Assembly: GCA_018883125.1 (NCBI GenBank)
Contig: VEQR01000019.1
Location: 1-47,482 of the forward strand
Direction: 5' to 3'
Length of the DNA stretch: 47,482 bases
Origin: Candidatus Kapaibacterium sp.
GTDB lineage: Bacteria; Bacteroidota; Ignavibacteria; Kapaibacteriales; Kapaibacteriaceae
A model generated the notes under the pieces. It searched no databases, was not told the DNA's origin, and worked only from the letters and a program-made list of their open reading frames with translations. The position numbers and the translations under genes are program-made. The first letter of the stretch is position 1. Each line of letters starts with the position of its first letter. This document shows positions 40,695 through 47,482 of this stretch, piece after piece.

Positions 40695-42794
40695 ATGTCC
40701 ACACTGTTCGTATTGTTCTGCCTTGCAGGTTCAGGTGCAATCACAGCCGCTGCCCAGGCTGACTCGGCGGCTAGCCACGATACTGTTCTTATAGCCCGGG
40801 CTCGCGCAATTGAAGTCTCGAGTTATCGGATTGGTGCTGATGCCCCGGTGACGCATACGTCGATATCGACTCGAGATATCCGACGTTGGCATCAGGGGCA
40901 GGATCCTCAATTCCTCCTTGAGAAGACCGTACCGTCCGTGCTGGCATTCTCCGAGTCGGGCACGGGCGTTACCAATTATGGGTCTTTCCGACTTCGCGGA
41001 ATCGACCAGACACGCGTCAATGTGACGATCGACGGGGTGCCGCTGAACGACATGATCGATCAGGGTGTGTTCTTCTCCAACATCGGCGATCTGGTCAACG
41101 GTGCGTCGTCGATCCAAGTTCAGCGAGGAGTTGGCATGAGCAGTAACGGGACTGCTGCGTTTGCCGGTAGCGTGAACATCGAAACCCCTACTGTTCAGCC
41201 TAAGCGCCCCTTTGCCGACCTTTCGCTACAAAACGGATCGTTCAACCTGCTGCGTGGCAGTGCATCGATCAGTACAGGTCAGCTCGACAACGGCGTGAGC
41301 ATTATGGCTCGCATGACGACGCTATCGTCAGACGGGTATCGGCGTAACACCGGTACAGAGGCAACATCGCTGATGGTTGGAGGTTCATGGGTGCGTGGTA
41401 CAGATATGGTCCGTGTTCTTATGCTGTTGGGACGAACAGACAATCAACTTGGATACTATCCGGTGCCCAAGCCCCTTGCTGAGGCAGACCCGAGAACAAA
41501 TCTCAACGACTCGACAGATCATGATGACTTTGGTCAGCGACTTCTGAAGCTCACCTATGGGAGGATCCTCGGTGATGGTTTGACCTGGGAAACATCGATT
41601 TACTCGGGATGGGCAGGGGGCGACTATTTCTCAGGATATCGCGATACCGCAGGAGTGCTGACGCAGATCAACTATCCGCTTACGAACATTCATCGTGGCG
41701 TACTCTCTACGCTTGCCTGGAACGGAATCGCGCCGGGCGTCAACGCCACGATAGGCCTGCACGGATATAGGTTTGATCGCCGAAACTGGGAGACGATCTC
41801 ACCTGCTAGTGATGCGCCGTATTATGATGACCGCACACGGAAGGATGAGCTCAGTGGATTTGTCCGTGTCGATTACACAACAGGAGCTCTCGGCATGCGG
41901 GCAGATCTGCAGCTTCGCAATGTAGACCTACGATTTTTCCAGGATCCACGAACGGGGATCAGTGAGCCCCTTCCCATTCACTCGTGGTTATTCGTCAATC
42001 CGCGGCTTGGTGTTATCTACCGGGCCGGTTCGGAGACGGAGCTCTATGCATCCTATGGAAGGACCAGTCGCGAGCCGACGCGATTCGATCTACTCGGTTC
42101 GACGCAGATCTCATTGGCCAATGCAAGTGTCCTTCTCAACCCCAATACCGTTCGTCCGGAGGTCGTTGACAATATCGAACTCGGATATCGATGGAACACC
42201 GAGAGCACTCGGCTGTCGGCTAATCTGTTCGGAATGTTCATCACCGATGAGATCGCTCCCATCGGGGCGTACATCGAGCAGCAGTTTGTTCAGCTTCGGA
42301 AGAATGTTCCGTCCAGCCGCCGAATGGGAATTGAACTTGAGGCATCTACCAGCCCCATGTCATCGCTGGATGTCTCTGCGACGGCAACCATCATGTCTGC
42401 CACGATCTCTCGCTATGAGCCCGAGAACATCGGGCTTGATACAGTGTACACGAACGTCACACCCATCTTGACTCCTCGTCTGATGGCAGGAGTGACGGCC
42501 ACCTATCGATTTGACCGCAGGATGTCTGTTACAGCCAATGGCCGGTATGTCGGTCAGTCGTTCGTTGACCTGAATAATGATCCCACGATGGTCCTGCCCA
42601 GCTTCTTTCGGGTTGACGTGCAGGTCGCCTATGCGATCAGCGAAAATTCCGAGTTGATGGCGTCCTTCAACAACATCACGGATGCCTTCATCGTGACCAA
42701 TGGTGGGTCTGGCGTGTACGGAGGATCTGCTGTGCCGACGTATTTCATGCAGGCCGGGAGAAACTCATTCATGCACTTCCGGTGGAAGTTTTGA
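40695..42794 (+). CDS. TonB-dependent receptor, predicted thiamine-compound importer
   Basis: This 699-residue outer-membrane receptor has a signal peptide, a plug domain (VPSVLAFSESGTGVTNYGSFRLRGIDQ partly quoted, TIDGVPLNDM, IQVQRGVG) and a 22-strand-type barrel ending in HFRWKF with a C-terminal Phe. A TPP riboswitch directly upstream predicts uptake of thiamine or a precursor; TPP-regulated TonB receptors were predicted earlier in Bacteroides by comparative genomics. No N-terminal carboxypeptidase-like domain is present. No thiamine biosynthesis genes are in the window. Confidence 0.9.
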   Translation: MSTLFVLFCLAGSGAITAAAQADSAASHDTVLIARARAIEVSSYRIGADAPVTHTSISTRDIRRWHQGQDPQFLLEKTVPSVLAFSESGTGVTNYGSFRLRGIDQTRVNVTIDGVPLNDMIDQGVFFSNIGDLVNGASSIQVQRGVGMSSNGTAAFAGSVNIETPTVQPKRPFADLSLQNGSFNLLRGSASISTGQLDNGVSIMARMTTLSSDGYRRNTGTEATSLMVGGSWVRGTDMVRVLMLLGRTDNQLGYYPVPKPLAEADPRTNLNDSTDHDDFGQRLLKLTYGRILGDGLTWETSIYSGWAGGDYFSGYRDTAGVLTQINYPLTNIHRGVLSTLAWNGIAPGVNATIGLHGYRFDRRNWETISPASDAPYYDDRTRKDELSGFVRVDYTTGALGMRADLQLRNVDLRFFQDPRTGISEPLPIHSWLFVNPRLGVIYRAGSETELYASYGRTSREPTRFDLLGSTQISLANASVLLNPNTVRPEVVDNIELGYRWNTESTRLSANLFGMFITDEIAPIGAYIEQQFVQLRKNVPSSRRMGIELEASTSPMSSLDVSATATIMSATISRYEPENIGLDTVYTNVTPILTPRLMAGVTATYRFDRRMSVTANGRYVGQSFVDLNNDPTMVLPSFFRVDVQVAYAISENSELMASFNNITDAFIVTNGGSGVYGGSAVPTYFMQAGRNSFMHFRWKF

Positions 42795-42823
42795 CGTAGT
42801 ATCAAATCGGTTGCATCGTCCCA

Positions 42824-42831
42824 TATATTCG
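42824..42831 (+). promoter_or_regulatory. Promoter-like element of the SET-domain gene
   Basis: TATATTCG, one base off the consensus in the same way as the riboswitch promoter, ends 5 nt before the ATG at 42837. Confidence 0.4.
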
Positions 42832-42836
42832 CAGCC

Positions 42837-43334
42837 ATGCAACGTCACGTGGTGAAGGTCACAAAACGATGTGCGCACGTCGGTGACCGAGGTCGATGTA
42901 AACGGCTGACAACAACAACACATCCTTTCTGCGGACAGCACACGCGGCAGGTTCTTGGTGTGTCAGTCCGAAAGAGTTCCATTCCGCAAGCTGGCAAGGG
43001 GCTCTTTGCCGAACGCGTCTTCGAGGTTGATCAGCGCATCGTCGAGTACACCGGCGAGAAGCTCACAACCGAACAGTATGAGCGTCGGTACAAGACCGAT
43101 GATCTCGGATCATATGGTCTTGCACTATCTGAGAAGCATGTTCTTGACGCGCGCCGCACCGATGCGAGCGTTGCGAGGTATGCCTGCGACTACCATGGTT
43201 CGGGCAAGAAGCCAAATGCAGAATACGTGAACATTGGGGGTCGCGTTTGGATCGTCGCGCTGCGGCGTATCAAGCCAGGGGAGGAGATCTTCACCGATTA
43301 CGGTGAGGAAATGCATCGAGCACTCGGCCTTTGA
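42837..43334 (+). CDS. SET-domain protein with N-terminal Cys/His cluster
   Basis: This 165-residue protein has an N-terminal Cys/His cluster (CAHVGDRGRC, then FCGQH) that could bind zinc. The SET fold follows: SIPQAGKGLFAERVFEVDQRIVEYTGE, VWIVALRRIKPGEEIFTDYGEE (quoted in part). The usual RFxNHSC pseudoknot motif is replaced by ARYACDYHGSGKKPNAEYV. PNAEY and DYGEE remain. Bacterial SET proteins methylate lysines on protein targets. The target here is unknown. Confidence 0.85.
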   Translation: MQRHVVKVTKRCAHVGDRGRCKRLTTTTHPFCGQHTRQVLGVSVRKSSIPQAGKGLFAERVFEVDQRIVEYTGEKLTTEQYERRYKTDDLGSYGLALSEKHVLDARRTDASVARYACDYHGSGKKPNAEYVNIGGRVWIVALRRIKPGEEIFTDYGEEMHRALGL

Positions 43335-43388
43335 CGCAGTCGGGTGAGTGCCTCGGCATTCATCCACTATAGCGTTAAAGGAAGCCCC

Positions 43389-44021
43389 ATGAGTGTTGAG
43401 ATCATCTCCAAGCGTGATGAGACAACTCGTCTCTTTTCCAATCCCGTGCTCGAGTTCTTCTCGCACGTTCATCCGATTACCCCGGTCCTTGTCTTCGCAC
43501 CAGTGATCGGCGTCACTGCGGTACTGTCGGCACTGGTTCTGCCGCTCACAACGGTCGGACTGGCTATCTGGCTCGGCATTGTGGTGTGGACGTTCACCGA
43601 GTACACCTTGCACCGATGGGTGTTTCACTACGAGCCCGCCTCGGAACTGGGCAAACGGCTACACTTTCTTATCCACGGCATTCATCACGCCTATCCTCGA
43701 GACTCCACCCGACTGGTGATGCCCGTGCTGGTGAGCGTGCCCTTGGCAGCGGTCTTCTGGGTTCTCTTCGAACCGGTCTTCGGCACCTGGCGATCGGGGG
43801 TCTACTCGGGATTCCTTTTCGGTTACGTCTGCTACGACGTCATCCACTATGCCACGCACCATTTGCCGATGCGGAGTCGTCTCGGACGCTTCCTTCGGCG
43901 GTATCATATGAACCACCACTTCGTGGATGGTGACACGGCATTCGGCGTGAGTAATCCGCTGTGGGACGTTATCTTTGCGACCACGCCGAAGGACCGCGGC
44001 AGTGGACACGAGCTCTCGTGA
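43389..44021 (+). CDS. Fatty acid hydroxylase/sterol desaturase-family membrane protein
   Basis: This 210-residue di-iron membrane enzyme has four histidine clusters: EYTLHRWVFH, FLIHGIHHAYPRD, HYATHH and RYHMNHHF. The arrangement matches fatty acid 2-hydroxylase-like members, and DNPLWD-type SNPLWDVIF near the end is typical. It may hydroxylate acyl chains of membrane or sphingolipid-type lipids. The ATG at 43389 is preferred over an upstream in-frame start because the protein then starts normally. Confidence 0.85.
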   Translation: MSVEIISKRDETTRLFSNPVLEFFSHVHPITPVLVFAPVIGVTAVLSALVLPLTTVGLAIWLGIVVWTFTEYTLHRWVFHYEPASELGKRLHFLIHGIHHAYPRDSTRLVMPVLVSVPLAAVFWVLFEPVFGTWRSGVYSGFLFGYVCYDVIHYATHHLPMRSRLGRFLRRYHMNHHFVDGDTAFGVSNPLWDVIFATTPKDRGSGHELS

Positions 44022-44082
44022 TAGGGGGCTTGCTGCAGAAACTCGGTCAGCCCCTTTGCAGGAATCGTCAAGGATCATTCGA

Positions 44083-44589
44083 ATGGCACTCTCCATCACC
44101 GACATTCTCACCGTTGCCAAGGCTGTGGCACCAGGATGCACGTCGACGGAACATCACGGAGATCATACGCTGCACGTCAGCTCAAGCGAACTCATCGAGG
44201 TTCTATCGGAGCTGAAGGAGAATCCTTCGACGCTGTTCAATCAGCTTGTTGACGTCACGGCAATCGATTGGGCTAAGCCGGGCGATCGGTTTGAGGTTGT
44301 GTACTTCCTCTACTCGATCCCCAACGCCACACACCTGCGCGTTAAAGTAGCCGTTCGTGAAGATCGCCCGCATGTTCCAACAGCCGTGAACGTGTTTGAG
44401 AGCGCAAACTGGTACGAACGGGAAGCCTACGACATGTACGGCATCATCTTTGACGGTCACCCAGACCTGCGTCGCTTCTTCATGCCAGAAGACTTCATGG
44501 ATGAAGACGGTACGCCACTCTACCCGCTACGCAAGGACTTCCCGCTGATGGGAATCCCAGGCTCGCTTCCGCTGCCACCGAAAGAGTGA
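44083..44589 (+). CDS. nuoC: NADH-quinone oxidoreductase subunit C
   Basis: This 168-residue NuoC (30 kDa subunit) belongs to the peripheral arm of complex I. The diagnostic segment is ESANWYEREAYDMYGIIFDGHPDLRRFFMPEDF (quoted in part), ending YPLRKDFPLMG. nuoA, B and D are not adjacent, so the gene is detached from a typical nuo operon or its neighbours are elsewhere. The ATG at 44083 gives the expected length. Confidence 0.9.
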   Translation: MALSITDILTVAKAVAPGCTSTEHHGDHTLHVSSSELIEVLSELKENPSTLFNQLVDVTAIDWAKPGDRFEVVYFLYSIPNATHLRVKVAVREDRPHVPTAVNVFESANWYEREAYDMYGIIFDGHPDLRRFFMPEDFMDEDGTPLYPLRKDFPLMGIPGSLPLPPKE

Positions 44590-44638
44590 CGGCGCAGCCA
44601 TGAACGTCATCCCCGCGAAAGCGGGGATCCATGCGCCG
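44590..44638. repeat. REP-like palindrome after nuoC
   Basis: A core hairpin GTCATCCCCGC GAAA GCGGGGATCC (44606-44630) is flanked by an outer pairing (CGGCGCA / TGCGCCG). It belongs to the same family as the cluster at 10861-10992. It may also help terminate nuoC transcripts, but there is no T-run. Confidence 0.8.
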
Positions 44639-44777
44639 TGCGAGACCTACGGTGCGAGACGCCTACGCATTGAATCAACGGGACCTGAGTTCTTTTCGAG
44701 CTGTCATGCCGTGTGCATGGCGGCTGGAGATTCGCCGCAGCAACAACATCTGACAGTTGTTTGCAACCATTGATCAC

Positions 44778-44812
44778 TATGACATATGCTGTCATAATGA
44801 TAAATATGTTTG
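44778..44812 (+). promoter_or_regulatory. Promoter region with a TATGACA dyad, upstream of the Cys-repeat protein
   Basis: The inverted repeat TATGACATATGCTGTCATA (44778-44796, 7-bp arms) lies 8 nt upstream of TATGTTTG (44805-44812), an exact -7 match. The region is AT-rich, unlike the rest of the spacer. The dyad is placed where a regulator would touch the promoter. Confidence 0.5.
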
Positions 44813-44869
44813 TGTAGTGTAACGAAGCGAGACTATATTGGCTCCTCGATCATTACGTAGAGAATTGTC

Positions 44870-47449
44870 ATGGTAGTTGTTACCCCCCCCCCTTCCCCCC
44901 CGCAAATCGCGGACACGTCTTTTCCCTTCGCAGCTCAGGTGCGCCGAGGTATATCTTATCGGAGGCCCAGACGATCAGCGCTGCTGATTCTGTTCGTTCA
45001 GCTGATAATCTGTGCACGAATGACAGCGCAGCCAACGCAGGGCATTCGTGACTTTGTGCCGAATGGCTCCTTTGAGCAGATCTCGATCGATCACCAGAAA
45101 GTTCTCGCACCGGGATCTCCGCAGCCGGTCTGGCCGGCCTGGGACGTACGATATCTATTTGTTAGCCAGTGGTGGAGACAGTTCCATCGATATATGCTTG
45201 ATAACAGTACCGCTCCGCCGAATATTATTTCGTACGAGCAGGATCGTGTTCCCTATATCACTCCAGGGACATTTTATGACCCTGTCTCCTGCTCAAGTTC
45301 GGACCTATTTACTAGCGAACAGGAATTGTGCAATCCTGCGATAGGGGGTGGCTCGTATGCCGGCATTCCCGAAAACTGGTTTGGATACGAGCCGGCACGT
45401 GATCGCACCGATGGCACAAATAAACGGTATGCCGGCATCTACTATCGGCTCAATGGTGTAGAGGAACTACCCACAGGGCAGCTCCAAGTAGTTCCGCTAG
45501 CGGAAGTCAACAATCCTGCTACTGACCTGTGGCGTGAATATCTCGAGGTTGAGCTCCTTGACCCCTTGGAACAGGGAAAGAAATACACACTAAGCTACCA
45601 TGCCTCGCTGGCTGAGGTCAGCACGCACGCCATCAGGCTTGAGGCACGGGTTTCACCAAACCCGTACCTGACCGTACAGCAGAACCAGTGGCTGGACGCT
45701 TGCAACGACATTTACGATAACGATGGTCCGACGGCCAAAGTTGGCATCCCATACACAACCGGTGACCCCGGAATCAGCCTTGTCTCGGGAGCTAACATAG
45801 TGCAAAAGGTCGGTTGGAAGGAGATCACGCACGAGTTCGTGGCCAAGGGTGGGGAGCGATACCTGACGATTGGAAACTTTGAGCTTCAACCATCTGTAAA
45901 GAGCTCGCCGCCTGTAGCGCCGGTCTGCCAGAACTATTACAGCACGCCAACGGCAACAGAAATCGCATATTATTACATCGATGATGTCCGACTTACGCGG
46001 GTGATCGATTGCTTCTGCAAGGAGAATGATCAGGCATTCGACATGCAGCTTGTGCCCGTCGCATCAAGTGATCCCACAAAATGCTGTTTCAATGTGCGGA
46101 TGGTCAATGGTGGTCGCGGAAAAGAGGGCGTGGATCGATTAACAAACGCCTGTACAATCTTCGGTGTTGATATCAGCCGAACGGAAGGTCAGAACATTCT
46201 CAATAACGTCTTCAGCTGGGAATCTCGAGATTCAGGTGCTGGCAATCCGACACAAGAGCCGCTTGTGGGCGACAATCAGTGGCGCGATCTGGGAACCGTC
46301 TGTCTCCCTGCGTTTGATGTGCAGACTACCAAGGAATTCGTCTACCAGGTGAAAGGTCAGGATGGAAGCGTATTCTGCGAGCAACGTATTCTGCTGTCGG
46401 GGTGCAAGGACGAATGCGATTGTAAAGCCTTCACAGCTGCCGTGCGGGTTGAGCCGAACAGAGATAGCACGGCGGGCTGTTGTTTCGACGTTTTCGTTGA
46501 TGCTTCAAAGCTCAGGTCCGGTTGCGTGATTGGGTCGGTAGACGTATACACCGATGCGACGAACCAGTCTAAGCTAACCGACACCTACAAGCCCGCTAAA
46601 GCTGTTGCGCCGTCATTCTCTGGTTTGCTCTACTCGTTCTGTATTGATCCGACCGCAATTCTCACCCAGAATGTTGAATTCGTGTTCCGGGATACGGTGG
46701 GTAACATCATTTGTCGCAAGTCGGCCAAGTTAACATGTACATGCAATTGCAGAACGCTTCCGCCCAAGCTCGAGTTGCAGTTTACGAATGTTGGGCGCTG
46801 TTGTTTTGACCTCCAACTCTCGTCCAAAACGTCCTGTGATTTCCAGCTCAACGATCTGAAGATTCAGATCGGTGATGCGGTGACCTTTAATCCAGTGAGT
46901 AAATGGTTGATGAGCAAAGGGAGCTCATCAGTCAGTATAGCGCCCGTATCTGGCAGCGTCAGCGGTAATACGACAATAAGGCTTGGCGAGCTGTGTGTTC
47001 CAGCCTGCTTTGCATTTGATCCGAGGGCGCTGGTCGTCTCGGCGGCTGTTAACGTTGGAGGAGTAGCCTGTTCGGTTGATGTTGACGTTGCGGCTGATGC
47101 GAAAGCTGTATGCCGCAGCTCACTACCCTGTAGCGACGTCATCGTGACGCTTGTCAAGCCCGTCGGTTCATCTTCTCCTGCCGTCGATGCCTGCTGCTAC
47201 CGCGCACGGATTCAGATTCGCAACTGCCCGTCGAGAAATGATGGCCTGATAATGGATGTGACCGGACCAGGTGGAGTGTCCCTTCGGACGATGAACCTCG
47301 GCGGAGGGATATTCGAATCCGCTCCATTGTGCAGATCTTACCACAACGGGGAAATCTTCACGGTGAAGATTCGGAACTTCGACGGCACGATCTACTGCGA
47401 AAAGAAGATTCCCGTACCAACATGTTCGACAAGGGAGACCAACGAATGA
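44870..47449 (+). CDS. Large secreted protein with four Cys-pair repeats
   Basis: This 859-residue exported protein has its signal sequence at RRSALLILFVQLIICARMTAQ, then an N-terminal ~360-residue domain opening with DFVPNGSFEQ, similar to galactose-binding/carbohydrate-binding modules. Four repeats follow. Each has a Cys-rich entry (CFC at 381, CDC at 516, CTCNC at 623, C at 754) and then CC-F/Y (405, 537, 644, 775), the spacing being 24, 21, 21 and 21 residues. No known family fits. The ATG at 44870 precedes a poly-C tract; GTG at 44939 would give a more typical signal peptide. The stop overlaps the next start by 4 nt. Confidence 0.75.
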   Translation: MVVVTPPPSPPQIADTSFPFAAQVRRGISYRRPRRSALLILFVQLIICARMTAQPTQGIRDFVPNGSFEQISIDHQKVLAPGSPQPVWPAWDVRYLFVSQWWRQFHRYMLDNSTAPPNIISYEQDRVPYITPGTFYDPVSCSSSDLFTSEQELCNPAIGGGSYAGIPENWFGYEPARDRTDGTNKRYAGIYYRLNGVEELPTGQLQVVPLAEVNNPATDLWREYLEVELLDPLEQGKKYTLSYHASLAEVSTHAIRLEARVSPNPYLTVQQNQWLDACNDIYDNDGPTAKVGIPYTTGDPGISLVSGANIVQKVGWKEITHEFVAKGGERYLTIGNFELQPSVKSSPPVAPVCQNYYSTPTATEIAYYYIDDVRLTRVIDCFCKENDQAFDMQLVPVASSDPTKCCFNVRMVNGGRGKEGVDRLTNACTIFGVDISRTEGQNILNNVFSWESRDSGAGNPTQEPLVGDNQWRDLGTVCLPAFDVQTTKEFVYQVKGQDGSVFCEQRILLSGCKDECDCKAFTAAVRVEPNRDSTAGCCFDVFVDASKLRSGCVIGSVDVYTDATNQSKLTDTYKPAKAVAPSFSGLLYSFCIDPTAILTQNVEFVFRDTVGNIICRKSAKLTCTCNCRTLPPKLELQFTNVGRCCFDLQLSSKTSCDFQLNDLKIQIGDAVTFNPVSKWLMSKGSSSVSIAPVSGSVSGNTTIRLGELCVPACFAFDPRALVVSAAVNVGGVACSVDVDVAADAKAVCRSSLPCSDVIVTLVKPVGSSSPAVDACCYRARIQIRNCPSRNDGLIMDVTGPGGVSLRTMNLGGGIFESAPLCRSYHNGEIFTVKIRNFDGTIYCEKKIPVPTCSTRETNE
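44883..44901. repeat. Poly-C tract (C10-TT-C7)
   Basis: Ten C residues (44883-44892), TT, then seven C (44895-44901) lie within the first codons after ATG 44870. Tracts this long are prone to slippage. Confidence 0.9.
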
Positions 47450-47482
47450 ACACGTCAATCGTTCGAGTGCTTGCCATGATCG
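47446..47482 (+). CDS. Start of a downstream gene (cut by window end)
   Basis: ATG overlaps the preceding stop as ATGA. Only the first 12 codons are present (MNTSIVRVLAMI), and they look like the start of a signal peptide. The coupling suggests that it acts with the Cys-repeat protein. Confidence 0.5.
   Translation, partial: MNTSIVRVLAMI

Noticed and set aside
44640-44770. tRNA or small RNA in the spacer after nuoC
   Set aside because: No cloverleaf or conserved T-loop could be drawn; only the REP-like hairpin is convincing.

Overview
The window looks like a chromosome segment from a free-living member of the FCB group (Bacteroidota/Chlorobiota side). An Ignavibacteria- or Kapabacteria-like lineage is my best guess, but it is an inference and not proven. 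The main evidence is a recurrent Bacteroidota-type -7 promoter element (TAnnTTTG) directly in front of many genes. It often lies only 3-4 nt from the start codon, which implies leaderless mRNAs. Supporting signs are the gene content: HmuY-like lipoprotein, a VCBS/ASPIC protein beside a vanadium-haloperoxidase-like protein, a TonB-dependent receptor, LytTR, FKBP lipoproteins, and scarce Shine-Dalgarno sites. No tRNA, rRNA or CRISPR array was seen.

Region 1 (1-7891) is the most unusual part. It is an array of four Rhs cassettes on the + strand. Each has a stretch of conserved Rhs core, then a different C-terminal tip, then a small gene that starts at or overlaps the tip's stop codon. The four tips carry four different peptidase-like signatures: a metzincin HExxHxxGxxH, another HExxH, an H...C arrangement like permuted papain-fold enzymes, and a HExxxH. 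All four downstream partners are predicted to be exported (signal peptide, lipoprotein, N-terminal membrane anchor, lipoprotein). I read this as an array of polymorphic-toxin tips with envelope-located immunity proteins. Cassettes 2-4 lack a proper 5' end and look like silent orphan tips. An IS21-like repeat remnant lies at the truncated end of cassette 2.

Region 2 (8059-18207) is housekeeping and envelope biology: an ABC-F ATPase with a fatty-acid desaturase, two FKBP isomerases, an alkyltransferase-like protein, an FAD-dependent dehydrogenase, a VWA-OmpA lipoprotein with an MCE/MlaD protein, SSB and a cyclase-family hydrolase. Two different 7-bp tandem arrays and a group of REP-like palindromes sit between these genes.

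Region 3 (18386-34357) is a surface-polysaccharide/envelope region: GT4 glycosyltransferase, FkbM methyltransferase, LytTR regulator, AsnB amidotransferase, heparinase-fold protein, and then a tightly overlapping operon of flippase, FtsX-like protein, LptF/G permease, VCBS/ASPIC protein and haloperoxidase-like protein.

Region 4 (34401-47482) holds an HmuY-like lipoprotein, an isolated PaaA, MazG with an LCP-like lipoprotein, and MurA with an EnvC-like protein whose LytM site is degenerate. A TPP riboswitch then controls a TonB-dependent receptor, which makes it a predicted thiamine-compound importer. SET-domain, fatty-acid hydroxylase-family and isolated NuoC genes follow. The window ends with a large secreted protein containing four Cys-pair repeats, with a poly-C tract near its start, and the first codons of an overlapping next gene.
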